Shown piece by piece: positions 21,405-34,463 of a stretch of DNA of 64,000 nt; the stretch's first letter is position 1, and each line of letters begins with the position of its first letter. The stretch spans positions 72,854,124-72,918,123 of the forward strand of contig OZ022341.1 of assembly GCA_963989245.1 (NCBI GenBank), read 5' to 3'. The DNA is from Nansenia antarctica. Its lineage: Eukaryota > Chordata > Actinopteri > Argentiniformes > Microstomatidae. Both the position numbers and the translations under genes were made by a program. The notes beneath the pieces are model-generated. The model made no database searches. It was not told where the DNA came from and was given only the letters and a program-made list of their open reading frames with translations.

Positions 21405-21522
21405 GCTTACGGCACCGGGTATTCCCAGGCGGTCTCCCATCCAAGTACTAACCCGGCCCGACCCTGCTTAGCTTCCGAGATCGGACGAGATCGGGCGTGG
21501 TCAGAGTGGTATGGCCGTAAAC
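21405..21522 (-). rRNA. 5S rRNA gene, unit 7
   Basis: Standard copy. The 3' spacer has the GGCCTTTAATT variant (GGCCTTAAATT in units 1-6). Confidence 0.97.
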
Positions 21523-21928
21523 GAAATGTACAGTGGTCGGTACTGTATATAAAGAGACATCAACCACGTTGCAATATAAATAATGTCATCGTGTATACGC
21601 AGAAGGCAGGAAATTATCTTGGAAAAACAAACCAATCAAAAACGTAATTAACTAAACAAACAAACATTTCATTCACAACTGAAAAGAGGGTGCGGCATCA
21701 TCCACAACGTGAGATACTTATTTGAGATAATTTACATCTTTTTAACACAGCAAAACATTGAAAATGGCAATTCTCCGGGTACTACAGAAAACGGATCATT
21801 TAAACAACTAGTATGTGCAGAGGGTCTTTCGGGTGGGGGGGGAGGTGTGGGAGACATAACAACAAAACCACAAGAATATATAGAGGGTAGTCCTGGTGGG
21901 GGTGTAGTCTTTTAATTTGATTTTTGAT

Positions 21929-22945
21929 TTAGAGGGTCCAGTTACGGATTGCAGCCTCCTGTAAATGTTTTTTGAGAGTGGTTTTGAAGGTGGGCAGTGT
22001 TTTGCACTCCTTTAAGATTATAGGAAGGGCGTTCCACATTTTTACTGCATAGTTTGCAAACCCCTTGTTTGTGGTGCAACGCGGTTGAACGTGGTTCGTG
22101 GAGCTTCCTCTGGTATTGTATGTGTGGACGTTGTTCACTTTTTGGAAGTATGTTGACAGGTACTTGGGTGTCTTTGTGGTGTAGCGTATCTTGAAGACCA
22201 GGCCCAGTGCAAGCTGCTGCACTCTGTCAACTACTCGTAGCCAATCAAGGCTCAAAAAATGAGCAGCGGTTAGATGTGTCCTAGGGTTGAGGCCTAGCAG
22301 AAGCCTAACCAGTTTATTTTGGGCTGTCTGGAGTCTTGTTTTTTGGGCCTTTGTGGTTCTATAGTACCATGATGTTACGGCATAGTCGAAGTGACATTGA
22401 ATGAGAGCTCCTGATAGGGTCCTCAGTGTGTTTTTACTGACAAGTGAGGATATCCTGTACAAGAATCTAGTTCTATGGTTAACTTTTTTGATTACTTTTG
22501 CTGCCATTTTATCTCCGGAAAGATTTGCCTCTAAGATGGAGCCCAGGTATGTAATATCCTCTTTTCTTGTGATAGTAATGTTACCCACTTTTATTTTGTA
22601 ATTTACAGCCTTTCTGAGTTTAGATGGGGATCCATATAGGATGGTTTCAGTTTTACCTAGGTGTATTGATAGTTTATTGTCAGCTAGCCAGATGCAGATT
22701 CTACTCAGTTCAGTGCTTAGCGCTTTTTCCACCTGCAATATGTCCCTGTCAGAGACCAGCAGAGCCGAGTCATCCGCGAACAGGAACAAATTGCAATCAC
22801 ATGCTGATGACATGTCATTCACATATATTAGGAACAGTAAAGGTCCCAATATGCTTCCTTGTGGAACGCCGCAGGTCACTGGGAGGGGGGGGGACAGTGT
22901 TCCGTTCACACTAACCACCTGTTCCCTCCCCTCTAAGTAGGATTG
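21929..22945 (-). pseudogene. LINE reverse transcriptase fragment, unit 8
   Basis: First copy with the 9-bp in-frame deletion (loss of L-N-S before FANYAV) and the linked Val to Leu change (WNALP). C9 class, frame open for 339 codons. Confidence 0.9.
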
Positions 22946-23188
22946 CCAGTGCCACCCGAGAGGTTGGAGGAGCCGAGGTGGGAGGAGCGGCAGTTGTAGT
23001 CGGCCCTCCAGCCCTTCGGCTTCTTCGGCGGGTGGCACTGGCAGCGCAGGATGCGGATGAAGGCCAGCTGTTGAACTCGTGGCTGTTGCAGGGGTAGATG
23101 ATGGGGTTCAGGCAGCTGTTGAAGTAGCCCAGCCAGAAGATCACCTTGAATAATGTCCCCGGGGGACGCAGGTTGGCGTTGAAGGAAC
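22946..23188 (-). pseudogene. adra1b: Adrenoceptor exon 2 fragment, unit 8
   Basis: Standard copy, short microsatellite class. Confidence 0.85.
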
Positions 23189-23780
23189 CTGGGACAGGCA
23201 GACAGACAGAGAGACAGGAGATACAGGTTATAATGTATCAATCAATTAATTAATTAATCAGTCTTGTTAGTTGGAATCCTCCTATGAACATTGTTAAAAG
23301 ATATGTTTATATGCATTCTGGATAGTGTAGTGTGTCTGCTACTTGTGTATATATCTTTTTTAGATTAGTTCAGAATTATTTCACTTCGTTATTTAAGAGG
23401 GGACACACTTTAAAAAACGGCCTTTAATTGTGGACCTTTGGCCGTGAGAGGGGGGGGGTCGTTCGAACCGTCCGCCCCCCCGCCCCCCTCGCTACGGGCA
23501 TGAATATTGTCCCCTTTAATGAGACAATTGACATTACGACATTACGACTGCATACCCATTTTCCAGATTTAGAAGTTCTTACATTTGAATGTGTTTCATG
23601 CATTGTAAAGCTTTACACTTTAAGGTTTTGTGTGTGAGTTTTGGGATTTGTGTTTAGAGTTTTGAGAAAACGAGCCATGTTTTGTGGAAGCGCTGGAGAA
23701 AAACTGTAACACTACAGCACTGTTACAACTACAGTTGTGATGGTACAATAGTACACCCTACTGGTCGAAATCAGGAAAAT

Positions 23781-23898
23781 GCTTACGGCACCGGGTATTC
23801 CCAGGCGGTCTCCCATCCAAGTACTAACCCGGCCCGACCCTGCTTAGCTTCCGAGATCGGACGAGATCGGGCGTGGTCAGAGTGGTATGGCCGTAAAC
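23781..23898 (-). rRNA. 5S rRNA gene, unit 8
   Basis: Standard copy; no variant seen. Confidence 0.97.
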
Positions 23899-24304
23899 GA
23901 AATGTACAGTGGTCGGTACTGTATATAAAGAGACATCAACCACGTTGCAATATAAATAATGTCATCGTGTATACGCAGAAGGCAGGAAATTATCTTGGAA
24001 AAACAAACCAATCAAAAACGTAATTAACTAAACAAACAAACATTTCATTCACAACTGAAAAGAGGGTGCGGCATCATCCACAACGTGAGATACTTATTTG
24101 AGATAATTTACATCTTTTTAACACAGCAAAACATTGAAAATGGCAATTCTCCGGGTACTACAGAAAACGGATCATTTAAACAACTAGTATGTGCAGAGGG
24201 TCTTTCGGGTGGGGGGGGAGGTGTGGGAGACATAACAACAAAACCACAAGAATATATAGAGGGTAGTCCTGGTGGGGGTGTAGTCTTTTAATTTGATTTT
24301 TGAT

Positions 24305-25321
24305 TTAGAGGGTCCAGTTACGGATTGCAGCCTCCTGTAAATGTTTTTTGAGAGTGGTTTTGAAGGTGGGCAGTGTTTTGCACTCCTTTAAGATTATAGG
24401 AAGGGCGTTCCACATTTTTACTGCATAGTTTGCAAACCCCTTGTTTGTGGTGCAACGCGGTTGAACGTGGTTCGTGGAGCTTCCTCTGGTATTGTATGTG
24501 TGGACGTTGTTCACTTTTTGGAAGTATGTTGACAGGTACTTGGGTGTCTTTGTGGTGTAGCGTATCTTGAAGACCAGGCCCAGTGCAAGCTGCTGCACTC
24601 TGTCAACTACTCGTAGCCAATCAAGGCTCAAAAAATGAGCAGCGGTTAGATGTGTCCTAGGGTTGAGGCCTAGCAGAAGCCTAACCAGTTTATTTTGGGC
24701 TGTCTGGAGTCTTGTTTTTTGGGCCTTTGTGGTTCTATAGTACCATGATGTTACGGCATAGTCGAAGTGACATTGAATGAGAGCTCCTGATAGGGTCCTC
24801 AGTGTGTTTTTACTGACAAGTGAGGATATCCTGTACAAGAATCTAGTTCTATGGTTAACTTTTTTGATTACTTTTGCTGCCATTTTATCTCCGGAAAGAT
24901 TTGCCTCTAAGATGGAGCCCAGGTATGTAATATCCTCTTTTCTTGTGATAGTAATGTTACCCACTTTTATTTTGTAATTTACAGCCTTTCTGAGTTTAGA
25001 TGGGGATCCATATAGGATGGTTTCAGTTTTACCTAGGTGTATTGATAGTTTATTGTCAGCTAGCCAGATGCAGATTCTACTCAGTTCAGTGCTTAGCGCT
25101 TTTTCCACCTGCAATATGTCCCTGTCAGAGACCAGCAGAGCCGAGTCATCCGCGAACAGGAACAAATTGCAATCACATGCTGATGACATGTCATTCACAT
25201 ATATTAGGAACAGTAAAGGTCCCAATATGCTTCCTTGTGGAACGCCGCAGGTCACTGGGAGGGGGGGGGACAGTGTTCCGTTCACACTAACCACCTGTTC
25301 CCTCCCCTCTAAGTAGGATTG
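24305..25321 (-). pseudogene. LINE reverse transcriptase fragment, unit 9
   Basis: Same class as unit 8 (9-bp deletion, C9, CCATAT variant); units 8 and 9 have the same length, 2,376 bp. Confidence 0.9.
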
Positions 25322-25564
25322 CCAGTGCCACCCGAGAGGTTGGAGGAGCCGAGGTGGGAGGAGCGGCAGTTGTAGTCGGCCCTCCAGCCCTTCGGCTTCT
25401 TCGGCGGGTGGCACTGGCAGCGCAGGATGCGGATGAAGGCCAGCTGTTGAACTCGTGGCTGTTGCAGGGGTAGATGATGGGGTTCAGGCAGCTGTTGAAG
25501 TAGCCCAGCCAGAAGATCACCTTGAATAATGTCCCCGGGGGACGCAGGTTGGCGTTGAAGGAAC
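25322..25564 (-). pseudogene. adra1b: Adrenoceptor exon 2 fragment, unit 9
   Basis: Standard copy, short microsatellite class. Confidence 0.85.
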
Positions 25565-26156
25565 CTGGGACAGGCAGACAGACAGAGAGACAGGAGATAC
25601 AGGTTATAATGTATCAATCAATTAATTAATTAATCAGTCTTGTTAGTTGGAATCCTCCTATGAACATTGTTAAAAGATATGTTTATATGCATTCTGGATA
25701 GTGTAGTGTGTCTGCTACTTGTGTATATATCTTTTTTAGATTAGTTCAGAATTATTTCACTTCGTTATTTAAGAGGGGACACACTTTAAAAAACGGCCTT
25801 TAATTGTGGACCTTTGGCCGTGAGAGGGGGGGGGTCGTTCGAACCGTCCGCCCCCCCGCCCCCCTCGCTACGGGCATGAATATTGTCCCCTTTAATGAGA
25901 CAATTGACATTACGACATTACGACTGCATACCCATTTTCCAGATTTAGAAGTTCTTACATTTGAATGTGTTTCATGCATTGTAAAGCTTTACACTTTAAG
26001 GTTTTGTGTGTGAGTTTTGGGATTTGTGTTTAGAGTTTTGAGAAAACGAGCCATGTTTTGTGGAAGCGCTGGAGAAAAACTGTAACACTACAGCACTGTT
26101 ACAACTACAGTTGTGATGGTACAATAGTACACCCTACTGGTCGAAATCAGGAAAAT

Positions 26157-26274
26157 GCTTACGGCACCGGGTATTCCCAGGCGGTCTCCCATCCAAGTAC
26201 TAACCCGGCCCGACCCTGCTTAGCTTCCGAGATCGGACGAGATCGGGCGTGGTCAGAGTGGTATGGCCGTAAAC
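26157..26274 (-). rRNA. 5S rRNA gene, unit 9
   Basis: Standard copy; no variant seen. Confidence 0.97.
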
Positions 26275-26680
26275 GAAATGTACAGTGGTCGGTACTGTAT
26301 ATAAAGAGACATCAACCACGTTGCAATATAAATAATGTCATCGTGTATACGCAGAAGGCAGGAAATTATCTTGGAAAAACAAACCAATCAAAAACGTAAT
26401 TAACTAAACAAACAAACATTTCATTCACAACTGAAAAGAGGGTGCGGCATCATCCACAACGTGAGATACTTATTTGAGATAATTTACATCTTTTTAACAC
26501 AGCAAAACATTGAAAATGGCAATTCTCCGGGTACTACAGAAAACGGATCATTTAAACAACTAGTATGTGCAGAGGGTCTTTCGGGTGGGGGGGGAGGTGT
26601 GGGAGACATAACAACAAAACCACAAGAATATATAGAGGGTAGTCCTGGTGGGGGTGTAGTCTTTTAATTTGATTTTTGAT

Positions 26681-27697
26681 TTAGAGGGTCCAGTTACGGA
26701 TTGCAGCCTCCTGTAAATGTTTTTTGAGAGTGGTTTTGAAGGTGGGCAGTGTTTTGCACTCCTTTAAGATTATAGGAAGGGCGTTCCACATTTTTACTGC
26801 ATAGTTTGCAAACCCCTTGTTTGTGGTGCAACGCGGTTGAACGTGGTTCGTGGAGCTTCCTCTGGTATTGTATGTGTGGACGTTGTTCACTTTTTGGAAG
26901 TATGTTGACAGGTACTTGGGTGTCTTTGTGGTGTAGCGTATCTTGAAGACCAGGCCCAGTGCAAGCTGCTGCACTCTGTCAACTACTCGTAGCCAATCAA
27001 GGCTCAAAAAATGAGCAGCGGTTAGATGTGTCCTAGGGTTGAGGCCTAGCAGAAGCCTAACCAGTTTATTTTGGGCTGTCTGGAGTCTTGTTTTTTGGGC
27101 CTTTGTGGTTCTATAGTACCATGATGTTACGGCATAGTCGAAGTGACATTGAATGAGAGCTCCTGATAGGGTCCTCAGTGTGTTTTTACTGACAAGTGAG
27201 GATATCCTGTACAAGAATCTAGTTCTATGGTTAACTTTTTTGATTACTTTTGCTGCCATTTTATCTCCGGAAAGATTTGCCTCTAAGATGGAGCCCAGGT
27301 ATGTAATATCCTCTTTTCTTGTGATAGTAATGTTACCCACTTTTATTTTGTAATTTACAGCCTTTCTGAGTTTAGATGGGGATCCGTATAGGATGGTTTC
27401 AGTTTTACCTAGGTGTATTGATAGTTTATTGTCAGCTAGCCAGATGCAGATTCTACTCAGTTCAGTGCTTAGCGCTTTTTCCACCTGCAATATGTCCCTG
27501 TCAGAGACCAGCAGAGCCGAGTCATCCGCGAACAGGAACAAATTGCAATCACATGCTGATGACATGTCATTCACATATATTAGGAACAGTAAAGGTCCCA
27601 ATATGCTTCCTTGTGGAACGCCGCAGGTCACTGGGAGGGGGGGGGACAGTGTTCCGTTCACACTAACCACCTGTTCCCTCCCCTCTAAGTAGGATTG
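26681..27697 (-). pseudogene. LINE reverse transcriptase fragment, unit 10
   Basis: 9-bp deletion and C9, but with CCGTAT and, further on, the long microsatellite and GGCCTTAAATT of units 1-6: a recombinant unit. Partner of unit 19. Confidence 0.9.
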
Positions 27698-27940
27698 CCA
27701 GTGCCACCCGAGAGGTTGGAGGAGCCGAGGTGGGAGGAGCGGCAGTTGTAGTCGGCCCTCCAGCCCTTCGGCTTCTTCGGCGGGTGGCACTGGCAGCGCA
27801 GGATGCGGATGAAGGCCAGCTGTTGAACTCGTGGCTGTTGCAGGGGTAGATGATGGGGTTCAGGCAGCTGTTGAAGTAGCCCAGCCAGAAGATCACCTTG
27901 AATAATGTCCCCGGGGGACGCAGGTTGGCGTTGAAGGAAC
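27698..27940 (-). pseudogene. adra1b: Adrenoceptor exon 2 fragment, unit 10
   Basis: Standard copy, followed by the long microsatellite allele. Confidence 0.85.
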
Positions 27941-28536
27941 CTGGGACAGGCAGACAGACAGAGAGACAGGAGATACAGGTTATAATGTATCAATCAATCA
28001 ATTAATTAATTAATCAGTCTTGTTAGTTGGAATCCTCCTATGAACATTGTTAAAAGATATGTTTATATGCATTCTGGATAGTGTAGTGTGTCTGCTACTT
28101 GTGTATATATCTTTTTTAGATTAGTTCAGAATTATTTCACTTCGTTATTTAAGAGGGGACACACTTTAAAAAACGGCCTTAAATTGTGGACCTTTGGCCG
28201 TGAGAGGGGGGGGGTCGTTCGAACCGTCCGCCCCCCCGCCCCCCTCGCTACGGGCATGAATATTGTCCCCTTTAATGAGACAATTGACATTACGACATTA
28301 CGACTGCATACCCATTTTCCAGATTTAGAAGTTCTTACATTTGAATGTGTTTCATGCATTGTAAAGCTTTACACTTTAAGGTTTTGTGTGTGAGTTTTGG
28401 GATTTGTGTTTAGAGTTTTGAGAAAACGAGCCATGTTTTGTGGAAGCGCTGGAGAAAAATTGTAACACTACAGCACTGTTACAACTACAGTTGTGATGGT
28501 ACAATAGTACACCCTACTGGTCGAAATCAGGAAAAT

Positions 28537-28654
28537 GCTTACGGCACCGGGTATTCCCAGGCGGTCTCCCATCCAAGTACTAACCCGGCCCGACCCTGCT
28601 TAGCTTCCGAGATCGGACGAGATCGGGCGTGGTCAGAGTGGTATGGCCGTAAAC
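28537..28654 (-). rRNA. 5S rRNA gene, unit 10
   Basis: Standard copy. The 3' spacer carries a C to T change (GAAAAATTGTAAC, about 28460) shared only with unit 19. Confidence 0.97.
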
Positions 28655-29060
28655 GAAATGTACAGTGGTCGGTACTGTATATAAAGAGACATCAACCACG
28701 TTGCAATATAAATAATGTCATCGTGTATACGCAGAAGGCAGGAAATTATCTTGGAAAAACAAACCAATCAAAAACGTAATTAACTAAACAAACAAACATT
28801 TCATTCACAACTGAAAAGAGGGTGCGGCATCATCCACAACGTGAGATACTTATTTGAGATAATTTACATCTTTTTAACACAGCAAAACATTGAAAATGGC
28901 AATTCTCCGGGTACTACAGAAAACGGATCATTTAAACAACTAGTATGTGCAGAGGGTCTTTCGGGTGGGGGGGGAGGTGTGGGAGACATAACAACAAAAC
29001 CACAAGAATATATAGAGGGTAGTCCTGGTGGGGGTGTAGTCTTTTAATTTGATTTTTGAT

Positions 29061-30086
29061 TTAGAGGGTCCAGTTACGGATTGCAGCCTCCTGTAAATGT
29101 TTTTTGAGAGTGGTTTTGAAGGTGGGCAGTGTTTTGCACTCCTTTAAGATTATAGGAACGGCGTTCCACATTTTTACTGCATAGTTTGCAAACGAGTTTA
29201 ACCCCTTGTTTGTGGTGCAACGCGGTTGAACGTGGTTCGTGGAGCTTCCTCTGGTATTGTATGTGTGGACGTTGTTCACTTTTTGGAAGTATGTTGACAG
29301 GTACTTGGGTGTCTTTGTGGTGTAGCGTATCTTGAAGACCAGGCCCAGTGCAAGCTGCTGCACTCTGTCAACTACTCGTAGCCAATCAAGGCTCAAAAAA
29401 TGAGCAGCGGTTAGATGTGTCCTAGGGTTGAGGCCTAGCAGAAGCCTAACCAGTTTATTTTGGGCTGTCTGGAGTCTTGTTTTTTGGGCCTTTGTGGTTC
29501 TATAGTACCATGATGTTACGGCATAGTCGAAGTGACATTGAATGAGAGCTCCTGATAGGGTCCTCAGTGTGTTTTTACTGACAAGTGAGGATATCCTGTA
29601 CAAGAATCTAGTTCTATGGTTAACTTTTTTGATTACTTTTGCTGCCATTTTATCTCCGGAAAGATTTGCCTCTAAGATGGAGCCCAGGTATGTAATATCC
29701 TCTTTTCTTGTGATAGTAATGTTACCCACTTTTATTTTGTAATTTACAGCCTTTCTGAGTTTAGATGGGGATCCGTATAGGATGGTTTCAGTTTTACCTA
29801 GGTGTATTGATAGTTTATTGTCAGCTAGCCAGATGCAGATTCTACTCAGTTCAGTGCTTAGCGCTTTTTCCACCTGCAATATGTCCCTGTCAGAGACCAG
29901 CAGAGCCGAGTCATCCGCGAACAGGAACAAATTGCAATCACATGCTGATGACATGTCATTCACATATATTAGGAACAGTAAAGGTCCCAATATGCTTCCT
30001 TGTGGAACGCCGCAGGTCACTGGGAGGGGGGGGGACAGTGTTCCGTTCACACTAACCACCTGTTCCCTCCCCTCTAAGTAGGATTG
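29061..30086 (-). pseudogene. LINE reverse transcriptase fragment, unit 11
   Basis: C9 class without the 9-bp deletion; frame open for 342 codons. Confidence 0.9.
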
Positions 30087-30329
30087 CCAGTGCCACCCGA
30101 GAGGTTGGAGGAGCCGAGGTGGGAGGAGCGGCAGTTGTAGTCGGCCCTCCAACCCTTCGGCTTCTTCGGCGGGTGGCACTGGCAGCGCAGGATGCGGATG
30201 AAGGCCAGCTGTTGAACTCGTGGCTGTTGCAGGGGTAGATGATGGGGTTCAGGCAGCTGTTGAAGTAGCCCAGCCAGAAGATCACCTTGAATAATGTCCC
30301 CGGGGGACGCAGGTTGGCGTTGAAGGAAC
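30087..30329 (-). pseudogene. adra1b: Adrenoceptor exon 2 fragment, unit 11
   Basis: Carries a G to A change (plus strand, about 30151, CCAACCC) shared only with unit 20. Confidence 0.85.
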
Positions 30330-30922
30330 CTGGGACAGGCAGACAGACAGAGAGACAGGAGATACAGGTTATAATGTATCAATCAATTAATTAATTAATC
30401 AGTCTTGTTAGTTGGAATCCTCCTATGAACATTGTTAAAAGATATGTTTATATGCATTCTGGATAGTGTAGTGTGTCTGCTACTTGTGTATATATCTTTT
30501 TTAGATTAGTTCAGAATTATTTCACTTCGTTATTTAAGAGGGGACACACTTTAAAAAACGGCCTTTAATTGTGGACCTTTGGCCGTGAGAGGGGGGGGGT
30601 CGTTCGAACCGTCCGCCCCCCCCGCCCCCCTCGCTACGGGCATGAATATTGTCCCCTTTAATGAGACAATTGACATTACGACATTACGACTGCATACCCA
30701 TTTTCCAGATTTAGAAGTTCTTACATTTGAATGTGTTTCATGCATTGTAAAGCTTTACACTTTAAGGTTTTGTGTGTGAGTTTTGGGATTTGTGTTTAGA
30801 GTTTTGAGAAAACGAGCCATGTTTTGTGGAAGGGCTGGAGAAAAACTGTAACACTACAGCACTGTTACAACTACAGTTGTGATGGTACAATAGTACACCC
30901 TACTGGTCGAAATCAGGAAAAT

Positions 30923-31040
30923 GCTTACGGCACCGGGTATTCCCAGGCGGTCTCCCATCCAAGTACTAACCCGGCCCGACCCTGCTTAGCTTCCGAGATC
31001 GGACGAGATCGGGCGTGGTCAGAGTGGTATGGCCGTAAAC
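30923..31040 (-). rRNA. 5S rRNA gene, unit 11 (upstream region interrupted)
   Basis: The gene itself is standard, with intact internal boxes. Its upstream region is cut at -21 by a hAT element, which moves the TATA-like box to 32229-32236, more than 1.1 kb away. The 3' spacer has AAGGGCTGG (about 30833), shared with unit 20. Transcription may be reduced if the upstream box matters here (inference). Confidence 0.95.
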
Positions 31041-31053
31041 GAAATGTACAGTG

Positions 31054-31061
31054 GTCGGTAC
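31054..31061 (+). repeat. hAT target-site duplication, left (unit 11)
   Basis: GTCGGTAC, repeated at 32219-32226 on the other side of the element. The uninterrupted units have a single GTCGGTAC at this place (unit 1: 7198-7205), which confirms the empty site. Confidence 0.95.
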
Positions 31062-32218
31062 CAGGGGCGGCGCTAGGGGGTGGCTACTGGGGCTCAAGCC
31101 CCGGATGTTTTCTGAAAAGCCCCGAATGTTTTACTTTAAAAAAATAAAATAAAAATAAAAAATAATATCTTGAGTAACGTGCAGTACCGGAGTCCAACAG
31201 AGAGGCAGCAGCTGCGCGACATTAGCCTGCGTACTGCGTAGCCTGCCCTGCCCTGAAGAAGAAGTGATCTCAATCAGTGCCTGACTTGCAAAATTGTAAG
31301 GATGGATATCCCAAAGTTGTTTTCAACAAAACAAGCGCCAAGAACTGTTGCAGCAGCAGTATCAGCAGCAAGAATGACATCACCAGCAGTGATGACATAG
31401 ATGATGTTTCAGGTTTGTGAATCTTATTAGAAAGGTGACTGACTCACTGACACTACTTTTCCGGTTTGCTGATGCTAGCTGGCTATCATAACATAACGTT
31501 ATGTTATAATGAAAATGAAACATAGCAAGGTACTGTTACGGTACATGGTAAGAAATCAAACAAAGGATAATACTTATACAAATAAAGTGAATAACAGGCT
31601 GATAGTCTTTGACATCTGCACTCTGGTTGACTGAGTAACAAGTGAAAAAGAATGATGTAACGTTAATGTTACAGCTAGTAAACATGGAGTAACCACATTA
31701 AGTATGCCCTTATGGTAGTATGTATGTATACAGAACATGACTCAAATCTATCCTAAGATGTAACGCTAACTAACTAAGTTTGTTTAATGTCCCAGGGGGG
31801 ATTTGATTTCACAGTACTATACACAGGCCAACAATACATGTAATATATCGTCATATAACACAGGACAAGACTCTAAATACAATATAAGTGGTGAGCACAG
31901 AGTCTGCCCTGATATACATACTGTAACATAACTAGCCTCAGCCCATCAATTATGTAATTCTATACAAATATAAATGATGGTGACTGACTGACAGGGGGAG
32001 CTACGTGTGCTGACCTCCCTCTGTGCCCAGAACCACCACAATTAGTTTGCTTCATTAAAGGGTGTGAATGTATATGTGTTCTCCAGTGCCTTTTGTCCGC
32101 TTTAAGGTGGTGGTAAGTTGAAGGTTGAAGGCAACATTTTCCGGCGCGCTCCGCGTGCACATTACATTCTCCCTCTGGGCTAAGCCCCGGATCTCCTACG
32201 ATCCTAAATCCGCCCCTG
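31062..32218. mobile_element. Non-autonomous hAT-type DNA transposon, unit 11
   Basis: 1,157 bp with imperfect terminal inverted repeats: left CAGGGGCGGCGCTAGG, right end reverse complement CAGGGGCGGATTTAGGATC. It is flanked by an 8-bp target duplication, diagnostic of the hAT superfamily. Subterminal palindromes GGGGCTCAAGCCCC (left) and GGGCTAAGCCC (right) may be transposase binding sites. No transposase gene is present, only a possible fossil first exon near 31302. The insertion lies between the TATA-like box and the start of the 5S gene. Confidence 0.92.
31302..31400 (+). pseudogene. Possible fossil N-terminus of a hAT transposase
   Basis: An ATG opens MDIPKLFSTKQAPRTV, which resembles the short basic start of fish hAT-family proteins, and stops after 32 codons. 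A serine/aspartate-rich continuation in another frame (NDITSSDDIDDVS) ends at a GT dinucleotide at about 31412, as an exon would. The rest of the transposase is deleted. Weak evidence from a short match. Confidence 0.3.
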
Positions 32219-32226
32219 GTCGGTAC
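32219..32226 (+). repeat. hAT target-site duplication, right (unit 11)
   Basis: GTCGGTAC, right-hand copy. The displaced 5S TATA-like box (minus-strand TTTATATA) follows at 32229-32236. Confidence 0.95.
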
Positions 32227-32611
32227 TGTATATAAAGAGACATCAACCACGTTGCAATATAAATAATGTCATCGTGTATACGCAGAAGGCAGGAAATTAT
32301 CTTGGAAAAACAAACCAATCAAAAACGTAATTAACTAAACAAACAAACATTTCATTCACAACTGAAAAGAGGGTGCGGCATCATCCACAACGTGAGATAC
32401 TTATTTGAGATAATTTACATCTTTTTAACACAGCAAAACATTGAAAATGGCAATTCTCCGGGTACTACAGAAAACGGATCATTTAAACAACTAGTATGTG
32501 CAGAGGGTCTTTCGGGTGGGGGGGGAGGTGTGGGAGACATAACAACAAAACCACAAGAATATATAGAGGGTAGTCCTGGTGGGGGTGTAGTCTTTTAATT
32601 TGATTTTTGAT

Positions 32612-33628
32612 TTAGAGGGTCCAGTTACGGATTGCAGCCTCCTGTAAATGTTTTTTGAGAGTGGTTTTGAAGGTGGGCAGTGTTTTGCACTCCTTTAAGA
32701 TTATAGGAAGGGCGTTCCACATTTTTACTGCATAGTTTGCAAACCCCTTGTTTGTGGTGCAACGCGGTTGAACGTGGTTCGTGGAGCTTCCTCTGGTATT
32801 GTATGTGTGGACGTTGTTCACTTTTTGGAAGTATGTTGACAGGTACTTGGGTGTCTTTGTGGTGTAGCGTATCTTGAAGACCAGGCCCAGTGCAAGCTGC
32901 TGCACTCTGTCAACTACTCGTAGCCAATCAAGGCTCAAAAAATGAGCAGCGGTTAGATGTGTCCTAGGGTTGAGGCCTAGCAGAAGCCTAACCAGTTTAT
33001 TTTGGGCTGTCTGGAGTCTTGTTTTTTGGGCCTTTGTGGTTCTATAGTACCATGATGTTACGGCATAGTCGAAGTGACATTGAATGAGAGCTCCTGATAG
33101 GGTCCTCAGTGTGTTTTTACTGACAAGTGAGGATATCCTGTACAAGAATCTAGTTCTATGGTTAACTTTTTTGATTACTTTTGCTGCCATTTTATCTCCG
33201 GAAAGATTTGCCTCTAAGATGGAGCCCAGGTATGTAATATCCTCTTTTCTTGTGATAGTAATGTTACCCACTTTTATTTTGTAATTTACAGCCTTTCTGA
33301 GTTTAGATGGGGATCCGTATAGGATGGTTTCAGTTTTACCTAGGTGTATTGATAGTTTATTGTCAGCTAGCCAGATGCAGATTCTACTCAGTTCAGTGCT
33401 TAGCGCTTTTTCCACCTGCAATATGTCCCTGTCAGAGACCAGCAGAGCCGAGTCATCCGCGAACAGGAACAAATTGCAATCACATGCTGATGACATGTCA
33501 TTCACATATATTAGGAACAGTAAAGGTCCCAATATGCTTCCTTGTGGAACGCCGCAGGTCACTGGGAGGGGGGGGGACAGTGTTCCGTTCACACTAACCA
33601 CCTGTTCCCTCCCCTCTAAGTAGGATTG
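32612..33628 (-). pseudogene. LINE reverse transcriptase fragment, unit 12
   Basis: 9-bp deletion, C9; open frame. Partner of unit 21. Confidence 0.9.
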
Positions 33629-33871
33629 CCAGTGCCACCCGAGAGGTTGGAGGAGCCGAGGTGGGAGGAGCGGCAGTTGTAGTCGGCCCTCCAGCCCTTC
33701 GGCTTCTTCGGCGGGTGGCACTGGCAGCGCAGGATGCGGATGAAGGCCAGCTGTTGAACTCGTGGCTGTTGCAGGGGTAGATGATGGGGTTCAGGCAGCT
33801 GTTGAAGTAGCCCAGCCAGAAGATCACCTTGAATAATGTCCCCGGGGGACGCAGGTTGGCGTTGAAGGAAC
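33629..33871 (-). pseudogene. adra1b: Adrenoceptor exon 2 fragment, unit 12
   Basis: Standard copy, short microsatellite class. Confidence 0.85.
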
Positions 33872-34463
33872 CTGGGACAGGCAGACAGACAGAGAGACAG
33901 GAGATACAGGTTATAATGTATCAATCAATTAATTAATTAATCAGTCTTGTTAGTTGGAATCCTCCTATGAACATTGTTAAAAGATATGTTTATATGCATT
34001 CTGGATAGTGTAGTGTGTCTGCTACTTGTGTATATATCTTTTTTAGATTAGTTCAGAATTATTTCACTTCGTTATTTAAGAGGGGACACACTTTAAAAAA
34101 CGGCCTTTAATTGTGGACCTTTGGCCGTGAGAGGGGGGGGGTCGTTCGAACCATCCGCCCCCCCGCCCACCTCGCTACGGGCATGAATATTGTCCCCTTT
34201 AATGGGACAATTGACATTACGACATTACGACTGCATACCCATTTTCCAGATTTAGAAGTTCTTACATTTGAATGTGTTTCATGCATTGTAAAGCTTTACA
34301 CTTTAAGGTTTTGTGTGTGAGTTTTGGGATTTGTGTTTAGAGTTTTGAGAAAACGAGCCATGTTTTGTGGAAGCGCTGGAGAAAAACTGTAACACTACAG
34401 CACTGTTACAACTACAGTTGTGATGGTACAATAGTACACCCTACTGGTCGAAATCAGGAAAAT

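Noticed and set aside
31960..32250. 96-codon minus-strand frame across the right end of the hAT element
   Set aside because: It spans the terminal repeat and target duplication into 5S flank, so it is an accident of the insertion.
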